Below, in pieces: positions 1 through 7,279 of a stretch of DNA of 13,762 bases. The stretch covers positions 1 through 13,762 of the forward strand of contig ONQH01000016.1 of assembly GCA_900319885.1 (NCBI GenBank), given 5' to 3'. The position numbers and the translations under genes are program-made. Numbering within the stretch: the stretch's first letter is position 1; every line of letters begins with the position of its first letter. This DNA is from Candidatus Avelusimicrobium ruminicola. Lineage in GTDB: Bacteria > Elusimicrobiota > Elusimicrobia > Elusimicrobiales > Elusimicrobiaceae. The notes under the pieces are model-generated. The model was not told the origin of the DNA. It did not search any database and was given only the letters and a program-made list of their open reading frames with translations.

Positions 1-32
1 CTTTCAAAATTTGTAGGGAAGGAGAACAACTA

Positions 33-572
33 ATGAAACGAGGTTTTACGTTAATTGAGCTACTCGTAGTAGTGCTCATCATTGGTATTTTGGCGGCGAT
101 TGCGCTCCCACAATACCAAAAGGCGGTAGAACGTTCCCGCATGGCGGAGGCTATGCAAGCACTAGGGGATTGGGCCCAAGCGCAAAGCATTTATTATATG
201 CAACATAATGCGTTTGCCGAGAACATAAATGAGGGCGATATTACACTGTCCGAGCCGGGTGATGCCTTCACGTATGAAGTCATCCCGCTAGAGGAGGAAA
301 ACGCCATTTTGTTGCTAGCAGAACGCAGTGCGGGTATTTACGAAGGCGGGAAATTGGCTATTGGGGTGGTATCCAACGGACGAATTGTCAAACTTTGCCA
401 AGATCCGCTGGATAAAACCGGGTTCTGTACCGCAGCGGAATCGGCCGGATATATGCCGGACGATTTAAGTGGGTTAGAAGAAGATATTGGCGGCGGAAAT
501 GCCCTCTGCCCATGTGGGAGTGATGAACACGGCAACTGCTTTGCGTGTGCCAGTTTTGAAGAGTGGAGGTAA
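33..572 (+). CDS. Type IV pilin-like protein (prepilin-type N-terminal cleavage/methylation domain)
   Basis: This is a class III signal-peptide protein, 179 aa, probably a major or minor pilin or pseudopilin subunit that is inserted in the inner membrane and assembled into a pilus. The N-terminus MKRG|FTLIELLVVVLIIGIL shows the prepilin peptidase site after Gly4, the methylatable Phe at +1 and the conserved Glu at +5. A hydrophobic helix follows to about residue 25, then an amphipathic helix (about 26-60) ending in an aromatic, Gln-rich stretch. The C-terminal globular half has six cysteines (122, 132, 159, 161, 169, 172), clustered in the last 60 residues, and probably forms disulfides outside the inner membrane. 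An AAGGAG ribosome binding site at 19-24, 8 nt before the ATG, fixes the start. It stands alone, with a terminator directly after it. The pilin class is certain; major versus minor pilin versus pseudopilin cannot be decided. Its promoter lies outside the window. Confidence 0.93.
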   Translation: MKRGFTLIELLVVVLIIGILAAIALPQYQKAVERSRMAEAMQALGDWAQAQSIYYMQHNAFAENINEGDITLSEPGDAFTYEVIPLEEENAILLLAERSAGIYEGGKLAIGVVSNGRIVKLCQDPLDKTGFCTAAESAGYMPDDLSGLEEDIGGGNALCPCGSDEHGNCFACASFEEWR

Positions 573-579
573 CAAACAC

Positions 580-610
580 AAAACCCCCGCTAAACGCGGG
601 GGTTTTCTTG
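580..610. terminator. Bidirectional intrinsic terminator between pilin and rlmB
   Basis: A perfect 11-bp stem (580-590 paired with 596-606, arms AAAACCCCCGC and GCGGGGGTTTT) encloses the 5-nt loop TAAAC. The plus-strand arm ends in TTTTCTT. On the minus strand the stem ends in TTTT followed by GTG, so it can work both ways. It lies in the 53-nt gap between two convergent stop codons and serves both the pilin gene and the ispH-pfk-rlmB transcript. Confidence 0.9.
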
Positions 611-625
611 TAGTGTTTGTAACGA

Positions 626-1378
626 TTATTTGAGTTTAATCTTGCTCATCATATCATACATAATAATACTGGCGGCGGCAGAAGCATTTAAACTGTCCAC
701 CCCGCCTAATTGTTTTTGTTCAATAGACACAATTTCATCACAATTTTCAGCGGTCTTTTCGCGGATACCAAATCCTTCCGAACCAATCACCAAAACCGCC
801 GGACTATTGTATTGTACTTTGTGAATCGGTTTTCCGGCCATATCGGCCCCGTAGATCCAAAAGCCTTCTTCTTTCAGGTCCGTAATGGCGGCTGATAAAT
901 TGGCAACCTCTACGAGGTTTACATTTTCAATCGCCCCGCACGCCACCTTGTATACTGCCGGGGTAATCCCTACCGTACGGCGATTTGGCAAAATAATCGT
1001 AGAAAACCCCAAACAAGCCGCACTGCGGATAATAGCGCCTAAATTTTGCGGGTCCGTCATTTCATCCACCGCCAACCACAACTCATCTTTTTTGCCATCC
1101 GCTTCATACATAGCGGTAGAAAGTTTCATCAGTTTAATAGGTTGCACTTTGGCCATAATTCCCTGGTGGTTCGCGTTGCCGGTTAAACGGTCCAGCACTT
1201 TATTTTCAATGCGGTCAATACGCACATTGGTACGTTTGGCTAAGCGGATAATATCTTCCACCGTGCGGTGCCCGGCTTTGCTGTCAGATACATACAGTTG
1301 GGTGACGTTGCGCTTTTTGCTTTTAAGCGCTTCCATGACCGGATGAATCCCGTAAATAATATCTTGATTGTCTTGCAT
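626..1378 (-). CDS. rlmB: 23S rRNA 2'-O-ribose methyltransferase, RlmB/TrmH (SpoU) family
   Basis: An S-adenosylmethionine-dependent RNA ribose methyltransferase of the SPOUT superfamily, 250 aa, the normal length. In E. coli RlmB methylates Gm2251 of 23S rRNA; the exact target here is inferred from family resemblance. The N-terminal substrate-binding domain (about 5-80) begins with IIYGIHPVMEAL, typical of the RlmB subgroup. The catalytic knot domain has all three motifs: DPQNLGAIIRSA (109-120), VIGSEGFGI (197-205) and VDSLNASAAASI (227-238). The ribosome binding site TAAGGAGG (minus strand, 1383-1390) contains the stop codon of the phosphofructokinase reading frame just upstream. The two genes are therefore in one operon and probably translationally coupled. 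It is the last gene of the ispH-pfk-rlmB run. RlmB versus another TrmH-family member such as TrmL is not fully certain. Confidence 0.9.
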   Translation of the reverse strand: MQDNQDIIYGIHPVMEALKSKKRNVTQLYVSDSKAGHRTVEDIIRLAKRTNVRIDRIENKVLDRLTGNANHQGIMAKVQPIKLMKLSTAMYEADGKKDELWLAVDEMTDPQNLGAIIRSAACLGFSTIILPNRRTVGITPAVYKVACGAIENVNLVEVANLSAAITDLKEEGFWIYGADMAGKPIHKVQYNSPAVLVIGSEGFGIREKTAENCDEIVSIEQKQLGGVDSLNASAAASIIMYDMMSKIKLK

Positions 1379-1387
1379 ACATCCTCC

Positions 1388-1681
1388 TTAGCCGATTTGG
1401 GCCGAACCAAAACTTAGCCCAATAGAAAGCGCGGCTTTTACTTCCGCACCGTGGGGGTCTACCCGTTTTAGTTTCGCAATGGCATCCGCAATTTTTACTT
1501 CCGTAATCGCAAAATCTCTAAACGAGGCCATATACCCAAATTTTTCTTCTAACACCATATCCAGTGCTTTGGCCCCGTACAGGGTGGAAAGCCAGCGGTC
1601 AAAAGCGGTCGGGCAACCGCCGCGTTGCGTGTGCCCTAATACGCACGCGCGCGATTCTATGCCGGTGCGTTTTTCAATCAT
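1388..1681 (-). CDS. 6-phosphofructokinase, C-terminal 97-residue fragment
   Basis: This is the remainder of the phosphofructokinase frame. It has LGHTQRGGCPTAFDR (residues 15-29), the family's conserved His and Arg segment that contacts fructose 6-phosphate, followed by the usual C-terminal helices. It shows no decay: there are no further stops or frameshifts, and the conserved residues are intact. The ATG at 1679-1681 is only 9 nt after the TAA and has no Shine-Dalgarno sequence. Independent translation would therefore need termination-reinitiation or readthrough. If expressed, it could in principle complement the N-terminal piece, but nothing in the sequence shows this. The intact state fits a very recent break or a base-calling or assembly error. 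Confidence 0.7.
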   Translation of the reverse strand: MIEKRTGIESRACVLGHTQRGGCPTAFDRWLSTLYGAKALDMVLEEKFGYMASFRDFAITEVKIADAIAKLKRVDPHGAEVKAALSIGLSFGSAQIG

Positions 1682-1690
1682 ATCGCTTAA

Positions 1691-2491
1691 TTATTTATAG
1701 GCAATGCCACCTAAACGGATGGTATCGGTACTTCCTTCCACCTTGCGGGCCACGGCCACTTCGCCCGCTTCGTTTTTGGCCCCTTCAGCTGCCACCACAA
1801 TACTAAAGGTTTTACCGCTACTTTTACGTTTCAAAATATAATTTACAATTACGTCATCGTTATACGGAATTTCCGGAATGAGCACAATATCCCCGCCGCC
1901 GGCTAACGCAGAGCGCAGGGCAATCCATCCGGCATAACGCCCCATCGTCTCCACAATCATCACCCGGTGGTGCGATTGGGCCGTGGTATGCAAGCGGTCA
2001 ATCGCTTCCGTAGCAATCATCAGCGCCGAATCAAAACCAAAGGTTTGGTCGGTGGCGCACAAATCGTTATCAATCGTTTTAGGAACCGCCACAATCGGCA
2101 GCCCTAGTTCTACAAACTGTTGGGACATGTGCAATGTTCCGTCCCCGCCAATAGTGATAAGCGCATCCAGTTCGTGTTCCTTAAAATTATGCAGTGCCAC
2201 CCCGGAAACGTCTTTGGGTTCCTGCACAGAGCCAAACGGAGCCAGCGTATATTTGAAAGGGTTGGCAATATTACTCGTCCCTAAAATAGTTCCGCCTAAC
2301 GTTAAAATACCGGAAACCGTTTCATTGGTAATCTTAAAAATATCATTACGCACTAATCCGTCAAACCCGTTACGGATTCCATACACCTCAATGCCTTTGC
2401 CCAAAGCGTTTTTGCTTACGGCACGCACCACCGCGTTTAAGCCCGGGCAATCCCCGCCGGCTGTTAAAATTCCAATCCGCTTAATCGTCAT
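1691..2491 (-). CDS. 6-phosphofructokinase, N-terminal 266 residues (ends at in-frame stop)
   Basis: This upstream piece holds most of the catalytic machinery: the nucleotide/PPi loop GGDCPGLNAVVR (12-23), the donor-determining GGDGT (115-119), PKTIDND with the catalytic Asp (137-143) and ETMGRYAG (181-188). It also has the PE pair (206-207) and VVAAEGAK (232-239). An AGGAG ribosome binding site (2498-2502, minus strand) 6 nt before the ATG supports the start. The donor motif has Gly where PPi-dependent enzymes have Asp, which argues for ATP. The Lys in PKTIDND occurs in PPi enzymes but also in the ATP-dependent members of group III. The piece lacks the family's fructose-6-phosphate-binding HxQRGG segment, which lies after the stop. 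It is unlikely to be an active enzyme alone. Confidence 0.85.
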   Translation of the reverse strand: MTIKRIGILTAGGDCPGLNAVVRAVSKNALGKGIEVYGIRNGFDGLVRNDIFKITNETVSGILTLGGTILGTSNIANPFKYTLAPFGSVQEPKDVSGVALHNFKEHELDALITIGGDGTLHMSQQFVELGLPIVAVPKTIDNDLCATDQTFGFDSALMIATEAIDRLHTTAQSHHRVMIVETMGRYAGWIALRSALAGGGDIVLIPEIPYNDDVIVNYILKRKSSGKTFSIVVAAEGAKNEAGEVAVARKVEGSTDTIRLGGIAYK

Positions 2492-2505
2492 TTTTTTCTC
2501 CTAGT

Positions 2506-3390
2506 TTATATATTAGACGAGGTTGCGCGTCCGCAATCACGTAATTTCTTTACACGGTTTTCCACGCCGTCAATCACCCAGTCCGGGGTAGAAGCCCCGG
2601 CTGTAATAAAAATTTGCGTGGCCCCACGCACCAATTTCTCGTTTAATTCATCTTCCGTTTCTACGTGTTGTACGTGTTTGCAAAGTCCTTGGCAAAGCAG
2701 TGCTAACCGGGCCGTGTTGGCACTGTGTTTTCCGCCTACCACAATGACCAAATCCGCATTTTGCGCTTCTTCCATAGTTTCTTTCTGCCGGTCTTTAGTA
2801 GGTTGGCAAATAGTATTGGAAATTTGGCATTGGTCCGCGTGTTTTTTTACTTCTTGTGCTATTTCATAAAATACGCTTTCTTTTTGCGTCGTTTGGGAAA
2901 CCACATTTACTTTCTCAAAATGAGGCAACGCGCGCGCTTCTTCTAAGGAAGAAACCACATGGCAACGCCCTTGCGTGTACCCTTTTAGGCCGATTACTTC
3001 CGCATGTTCCGCTTCGCCCACAATAACTGTGTGGTAATCTTGCACGGCAAATTTAGCAATAATATTTTGAGCACGCTTCACCAACGGGCATGTAGCATCT
3101 ACCACCGGCATCCCGAAATTTTCTATTTCCTGTTGAAAATCCGGTGTGATCCCGTGTGCGCGGATAACCAGCACACCGTTTTTATCGGTGGCTTGGGCGG
3201 GATTATCAATGGCTAAAATTTGCTTTTGTTCAAGCATTTGAGTTACTTGCTTGTTGTGAATAAGCGGACCAATGGTATACACAGGGCTCTTACCCGAAGC
3301 CTCTAACGCGAGCACTTGGTCAATAGCGTGTTTCACCCCCGGGCAAAACCCGGCTGACTTCGCTACAATGATGTCTGGTTTTGTTGCCAT
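2506..3390 (-). CDS. ispH: 4-hydroxy-3-methylbut-2-enyl diphosphate reductase (IspH/LytB)
   Basis: The last enzyme of the non-mevalonate (MEP) pathway. It reduces HMBPP to isopentenyl and dimethylallyl diphosphate with a [4Fe-4S] cluster in the cytoplasm. The three cluster cysteines are visible: Cys16 (GFCPGV), Cys101 (ATCPLV) and Cys195 (TICQPT). The diphosphate-binding histidines lie in PLIHNKQV, RAHG and AEHAEV. KHSANTARL and TAGAS supply the Ser/Asn ligands (Ser223, Asn225, Ser267). The 294-aa length is normal. The frame extends 6 nt upstream to a GTG, but I chose the ATG at 3390. A perfect TATAAT at 3397-3402 puts the predicted transcript start on this A, and no Shine-Dalgarno sequence precedes either codon. 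It heads the ispH-pfk-rlmB run. The isoprenoid synthase elsewhere in the window uses products of the same pathway. Confidence 0.95.
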   Translation of the reverse strand: MATKPDIIVAKSAGFCPGVKHAIDQVLALEASGKSPVYTIGPLIHNKQVTQMLEQKQILAIDNPAQATDKNGVLVIRAHGITPDFQQEIENFGMPVVDATCPLVKRAQNIIAKFAVQDYHTVIVGEAEHAEVIGLKGYTQGRCHVVSSLEEARALPHFEKVNVVSQTTQKESVFYEIAQEVKKHADQCQISNTICQPTKDRQKETMEEAQNADLVIVVGGKHSANTARLALLCQGLCKHVQHVETEDELNEKLVRGATQIFITAGASTPDWVIDGVENRVKKLRDCGRATSSNI

Positions 3391-3396
3391 ATACAC

Positions 3397-3402
3397 ATTA
3401 TA
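3397..3402 (-). promoter_or_regulatory. -10 element of ispH, positioned for a leaderless mRNA
   Basis: A perfect TATAAT lies on the minus strand. Its last base is 7 nt from the A of the ispH ATG, the standard -7 to +1 distance, so transcript and translation start would coincide. There is no good -35 at 16-18 nt (sequence AAAGGC or similar). Only 41 nt separate the phosphorylase stop codon from the ispH ATG, with no terminator between them, so readthrough from upstream could also express ispH. Confidence 0.6.
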
Positions 3403-3431
3403 GTAAATTACGAGTAAGAGCCTTTATAGAA

Positions 3432-4745
3432 CTATTTAATGATTTCTTTAATAATCTTATAAGCGGCCGGTTTTTGTTTGGTAATTTTTACCGATTTAGC
3501 AAACAACGCTAATCCTTCCGCTAGGCGCTTTTTATCCGAGGCGTGTAACACGGCAATCGTATCGCCTTTGTGTACAGCATCCCCGGCTTTGCGTTCTAAC
3601 CAAATGCCGGCCCCATAGTCAATTTTATCTTCCATGGTATTACGCCCGGCCCCTAATAACACCGCTGCTACCCCGGCCGTTTTGGCATCAATATGAGCCA
3701 CATAGCCGCCCTTAGGCGCTTGGAACACGGCGGTAAGCGGAGCGGTTTTGAAATACGTATCCGGCGTATCCACCGCGCTGGGCGAAGCACCTTGCCATTT
3801 AATCATTTGGCGCATTTTGGCCAAGGCTTCCCCGTTTGCAATTTTTTCTTGCATCAGTGCGCGCGCTTTATCCAAATCTTTTTGGGCCCCGCTAATCACT
3901 AACATGTGGGCGGCTTCTTCCACCAAAAGTTCATAAAAATCGGGCGCGATTTCTTTATTTCCTTTCAAAATTTCTATGGCCTGGCGCATTTCATTGGCGT
4001 TGCCGATGGCGCGGCCTAACGGTTGGTCCATATACGTAATGAGTGCGCGGCAATGTAACCCTAATTTCTTAGCGGTGGATACCAACGCACGGGCCAACTT
4101 GCGGCTATCTTCCAATTTTTGCATAAACGCGCCGGAGCCGTATTTTACGTCCATTAGCAAACTATCTACGCCTTCGGCATATTTCTTTGACAAAATACTG
4201 GCCACAATGAGCGGGCGCGATTCTACCGTTCCCGTGGCATCACGCAAGGAATAGAGTTTTCGGTCCGCCGGGGCCAAGTCCGCCGTTTGACCGAACATAC
4301 ACACGTTTAATTTTTTGATTTGGCGATAAATCAAGTTAACAGGTACGCGCACTTCAAAATTTTTCATAGATTCCAACTTGTCTAGCGTACCGCCGGTATG
4401 ACCCAACCCGCGGCCGGACATCATAGGCACGGCTACGCCGCCGCACGCCACCAGCGGGGCTAACGCCAGCGAGATTCCGTCCCCTACGCCACCGGTGGAA
4501 TGTTTATCTACTTTAGGCAAATCGGTTTTTGAAAAATCCAAACGTCCGCCGGAGTGGGCCATGGCTTTGGTGAGCATAACCGTTTCGGCATCGGAAAGAG
4601 GGTGTAAGAAACAAGCCATTAAAAAGGCAGAAAGTTGATAATCAGGCAAGGTGCCTTTGGCGGCCCCTTCGGACACAAAATTAAATTCTTCTTGCGTGAG
4701 TGTTTTACCGTTTCTTTTTTTAATAATTACGTCTATCATGCGCAT
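3432..4745 (-). CDS. Pyrimidine-nucleoside / thymidine phosphorylase
   Basis: This enzyme cleaves thymidine, deoxyuridine or uridine with phosphate to give the free base and (deoxy)ribose 1-phosphate, for pyrimidine salvage in the cytoplasm. It is a nucleoside phosphorylase family 2 protein of 437 aa. The phosphate-binding loop is KHSTGGVGD (81-89). The family signature SGRGLGHTGGTLDKLE is at 110-125. The base-binding residues lie in LRDATGTVESRP (168-179) and IVASILSKK (Arg168, Ser183, Lys187). A glycine-rich C-terminal domain follows. The frame extends to a GTG at 4754, but the AGGAGG at 4754-4759 overlaps that codon and stands 8 nt before the ATG at 4745, which fixes the start. Sequence alone does not separate DeoA (thymidine-specific) from Pdp (broad), so no symbol is given. 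The terminator after hppA makes it the start of a separate transcript, but I see no clear promoter in the 128-nt gap. Confidence 0.92.
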   Translation of the reverse strand: MRMIDVIIKKRNGKTLTQEEFNFVSEGAAKGTLPDYQLSAFLMACFLHPLSDAETVMLTKAMAHSGGRLDFSKTDLPKVDKHSTGGVGDGISLALAPLVACGGVAVPMMSGRGLGHTGGTLDKLESMKNFEVRVPVNLIYRQIKKLNVCMFGQTADLAPADRKLYSLRDATGTVESRPLIVASILSKKYAEGVDSLLMDVKYGSGAFMQKLEDSRKLARALVSTAKKLGLHCRALITYMDQPLGRAIGNANEMRQAIEILKGNKEIAPDFYELLVEEAAHMLVISGAQKDLDKARALMQEKIANGEALAKMRQMIKWQGASPSAVDTPDTYFKTAPLTAVFQAPKGGYVAHIDAKTAGVAAVLLGAGRNTMEDKIDYGAGIWLERKAGDAVHKGDTIAVLHASDKKRLAEGLALFAKSVKITKQKPAAYKIIKEIIK

Positions 4746-4788
4746 AAGCAGCACCTCCTAAAAATGGACTTCTACCCCTAGCCTAGCA

Positions 4789-4800
4789 TTTTGCGCAAAA
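4789..4800. repeat. 12-bp perfect palindrome upstream of the phosphorylase gene
   Basis: TTTTGCGCAAAA lies 44 nt before the phosphorylase ATG and outside the hppA terminator. Its position would suit an operator, but palindromes of this composition arise by chance and no clear promoter is visible beside it. Confidence 0.25.
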
Positions 4801-4819
4801 AAAAGAAAGATATTCTTAG

Positions 4820-4852
4820 AAGAAAATCCCCCCGGGGATTAGCCGGGGGAAT
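4820..4852 (-). terminator. Intrinsic terminator of hppA
   Basis: On the minus strand, ATTCCCCCGG (4843-4852) pairs with CCGGGGGGAT (4826-4835) in a 10-bp stem with one G-U pair and a 7-nt loop. It is followed by TTTTCT. It begins 21 nt after the hppA stop codon and separates hppA from the phosphorylase gene. Confidence 0.88.
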
Positions 4853-4873
4853 CGTTTAGACAAAACAGACTTT

Positions 4874-7237
4874 TTATTTGGTTACATCTTGCGCGGGCTT
4901 TTTGCTGGTTAAAATCGCCCAACTTAATACCGCCAAGAGCACAATTACTACCACCCAACCGATTTTGCCAAGCGGCGTAAAATCGTTGTGATAGTTGACG
5001 ATAATCGGCGCCACAATGACGGCCACCATGTTCACCACTTTAATAAGCGGGTTGACCGCCGGGCCGGCCGTATCTTTCAAGGGATCGCCCACCGTATCGC
5101 CTACCACACTGGCTTTATGGCGTTCGGACCCTTTACCGGTATTGGCGGCTATATTGGCCGGTTCGTCTTCCACTACTTTTTTGGCGTTATCCCACGCACC
5201 ACCGGCGTTGGACATAAACACCGCAAGTAACTGCCCGGAAACGATAATCCCGGCTAAAAAACCGCCCAGTGCTTCTACGCCAAACGTAAGGCCGACCACT
5301 ACCGGGGAGACAATCCCCAAGAGGGCCAAAATAATCAGTTCCTTTTGCGCCGCAATGGTGGAAATACCTACCGCACGGGTATAATCCGCCTTGGCTTTTC
5401 CTTCCAATACTCCGCCCTTAAATTGGCGGCGGACTTCTTGCACAATCAAGGCAGCCGCGCGACTTACCGCGTTAATAGCAAAGGACGAAAACAACCACGG
5501 GAGCGCGCCCCCAATGAGCATCCCCACAAAAACGACCGGGTTGGAAACTACAATGCCCACTTCGCTTAGTAGCGTTAAAGCTTGGTCTTTACCGGCCGCA
5601 GCCCACGCATCATTTAACAGTTGCTGTACGTTACTTACATCCACCATGTAAGAGGCAAACAAAGACACCGCCGCAATCACAGCCGAGCCAATAGCCACGC
5701 CTTTGGTAATCGCCTTGGTAGTATTGCCCACGCCATCCAAATCGGCCATGATTTGGCGCGCTTTTTTGGTTTCTTGGTCATCTTGTCCGTGCCAAGCCAT
5801 TTCGCCAATTCCGTTGGCGTTATCGGCAATCGGGCCGAAGGAATCCATGGCCACGTTGTTGCCGGTTAGCGTAAGCATACCGATACCGGTCATGGCTACC
5901 CCGTAGAGGATGAAATTAAATTTCTCTACCGGGCTTAACCCGTCAATGGTACCGAAAATTACCACGGAGCAGAAAATAGATGCCGCAATCACTAAGGTAG
6001 TCCATACCGCCGATTCAAACCCCACGGCAATGCCGGATAAGATGGTGGTGGCAGAACCCGTAGCGGTAGATTTTTTGACTTCTTGCACCGGTTTATTTTC
6101 CGTACCGGTAAAATATTCCGTCAAGCGGTCAATGCAGATAGCGAGCACAATCCCGATAGTCGTGGCCGCAAACGGACGCCACCAACCCCCGGGCACTTGG
6201 TTCATGTAGAAATACGCGAGTACGCCAAAGATCGCCACAGAAATAGCGGCAGAAATAGAGTATCCTTTGAAGATAGCCTTCATCGCGTTTCCGGCGGAGC
6301 GTTTAGAATCTTTGACCGCGTACGTACCAATGATAGAGCACAGCACGCCGATACCGCGCACGAGAAGCGGATACACAATCCACTCGTGATGTCCCGTCAA
6401 ACGCCATAAACCAATCCCCAAGATTAAGCCGGACACAATGGTCACTTCGTACGATTCAAAAATATCTGCCGCCATACCGGCGCAGTCACCCACGTTATCA
6501 CCTACTAAGTCGGCTACTACCGCGGGGTTACGCGGGTCATCTTCCGGGATACCGGCTTCTACTTTACCGACGAGGTCCGCCCCTACGTCAGCGGCTTTGG
6601 TGTAAATACCACCGCCTACACGCATAAAAAGCGCCAGCAGCGTGCCGCCAAACCCAAAACCCAAGAGGGCATCCGGCGCGGCAATGCCAAAGATAATAAA
6701 AATAATCGTACCGCCAAATAAACCAAGGCCGTCAGTTAACATCCCGGTTACCGTTCCGGCGCGATAGGCAATACGCAAAGCATCCCCAAAACTCCGTTTG
6801 GAAGCCGCCGCCACACGCACGTTGGCGTCTACGGCAATACGCATGCCTAACTGCCCAACGAGTAGCGAGAACACCGCCCCCAAAATAAACGCGCCCGCAC
6901 GGCCAAATGCGGCAATCAGTTTAATGGTGCTGGCCTCTAACCCCGCAAAGCGTTCCATAGAATCTTGCGAAACCGGTACAATGTATACGGACAAAAACAG
7001 ACAAACCGTAAGTAGCCCAATGAGCGGCAAAATCGTTTTAAGTTGCCGTTTGAGGTAGGCGTTTGCCCCTTCGCGAATAGCACCCCACACTTCCTGCATT
7101 TTGGCAGTGCCGGCGTCCTCACGCATTACCTGACGACGCAAAAACAACGCATACAAAAGCCCTGCAATCGCAATAAACAATACGCCAAATAACGCATACT
7201 GTTCAAACGGACGCAGGGAAGAAATACCATACCACAT
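4874..7237 (-). CDS. hppA: Membrane-bound H+-translocating pyrophosphatase, K+-independent type
   Basis: An integral membrane pump, 787 aa with about 16 hydrophobic segments, that couples hydrolysis of cytoplasmic pyrophosphate to proton export. It has the invariant active-site loops: DVGADLVGKVE (217-227), DDPRNPAVVADLVGDNVGD (233-251), DSFGPIADNANGIGEM (465-480), GGAWDNAKK (679-687) and VVGDTVGDPLKDTAGP (711-726). All catalytic Asp residues in these loops are present. The cation-determining motif reads GNTTKAITKG (504-513). Lys508 replaces the Ala of K+-dependent enzymes. Established work on this family shows that Lys substitutes for K+, and Na+ pumping is known only in the K+-dependent group, so this is predicted to be a K+-independent H+ pump. 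The start is supported by AAGGAG at 7249-7254, 11 nt before the ATG. It forms its own transcription unit, with a promoter at 7280-7307 and a terminator at 4820-4852. Confidence 0.96.
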   Translation of the reverse strand: MWYGISSLRPFEQYALFGVLFIAIAGLLYALFLRRQVMREDAGTAKMQEVWGAIREGANAYLKRQLKTILPLIGLLTVCLFLSVYIVPVSQDSMERFAGLEASTIKLIAAFGRAGAFILGAVFSLLVGQLGMRIAVDANVRVAAASKRSFGDALRIAYRAGTVTGMLTDGLGLFGGTIIFIIFGIAAPDALLGFGFGGTLLALFMRVGGGIYTKAADVGADLVGKVEAGIPEDDPRNPAVVADLVGDNVGDCAGMAADIFESYEVTIVSGLILGIGLWRLTGHHEWIVYPLLVRGIGVLCSIIGTYAVKDSKRSAGNAMKAIFKGYSISAAISVAIFGVLAYFYMNQVPGGWWRPFAATTIGIVLAICIDRLTEYFTGTENKPVQEVKKSTATGSATTILSGIAVGFESAVWTTLVIAASIFCSVVIFGTIDGLSPVEKFNFILYGVAMTGIGMLTLTGNNVAMDSFGPIADNANGIGEMAWHGQDDQETKKARQIMADLDGVGNTTKAITKGVAIGSAVIAAVSLFASYMVDVSNVQQLLNDAWAAAGKDQALTLLSEVGIVVSNPVVFVGMLIGGALPWLFSSFAINAVSRAAALIVQEVRRQFKGGVLEGKAKADYTRAVGISTIAAQKELIILALLGIVSPVVVGLTFGVEALGGFLAGIIVSGQLLAVFMSNAGGAWDNAKKVVEDEPANIAANTGKGSERHKASVVGDTVGDPLKDTAGPAVNPLIKVVNMVAVIVAPIIVNYHNDFTPLGKIGWVVVIVLLAVLSWAILTSKKPAQDVTK

Positions 7238-7279
7238 GTTTATTTGCTCTCCTTACTGCAGAAGATATATTACTTCTTC

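Larger units (their letters stand above)
1388..2491 (-). pseudogene. 6-phosphofructokinase (group III type), interrupted by an in-frame TAA
   Basis: Taken as a whole, this frame encodes a 6-phosphofructokinase of about 367 codons, the usual length of group III (actinobacterial/PPi-type) enzymes. It would phosphorylate fructose 6-phosphate in glycolysis. The frame is continuous across the break: codon 266 (AAA) is followed by TAA at 1691-1693, then TTA AGC GAT ATG, and the family sequence resumes in the same frame. Omitting the TAA gives GGIAYKLSDMIEKRTG, which matches the family pattern GGI-x3-L-x-D/E-x-I without a gap (from memory). The DNA here is AAATAATTA, so a tandem duplication of AAT fully explains the stop. 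The phosphoryl-donor motif is GGDGT (115-119) and the sugar-site motif is PKTIDND (137-143). It lies 14 nt downstream of ispH and its stop overlaps the rlmB ribosome binding site. Inactivation, split expression, readthrough and sequencing error all remain possible. Confidence 0.75.

Noticed and set aside
885..1346. Plus-strand 153-codon open frame opposite rlmB
   Set aside because: It lies wholly antisense to a gene with all family motifs, has no ribosome binding site and resembles no protein I know.
4746..4754. GTG start for the pyrimidine-nucleoside phosphorylase
   Set aside because: The ribosome binding site AGGAGG overlaps this codon; the ATG at 4745 has ideal 8-nt spacing.
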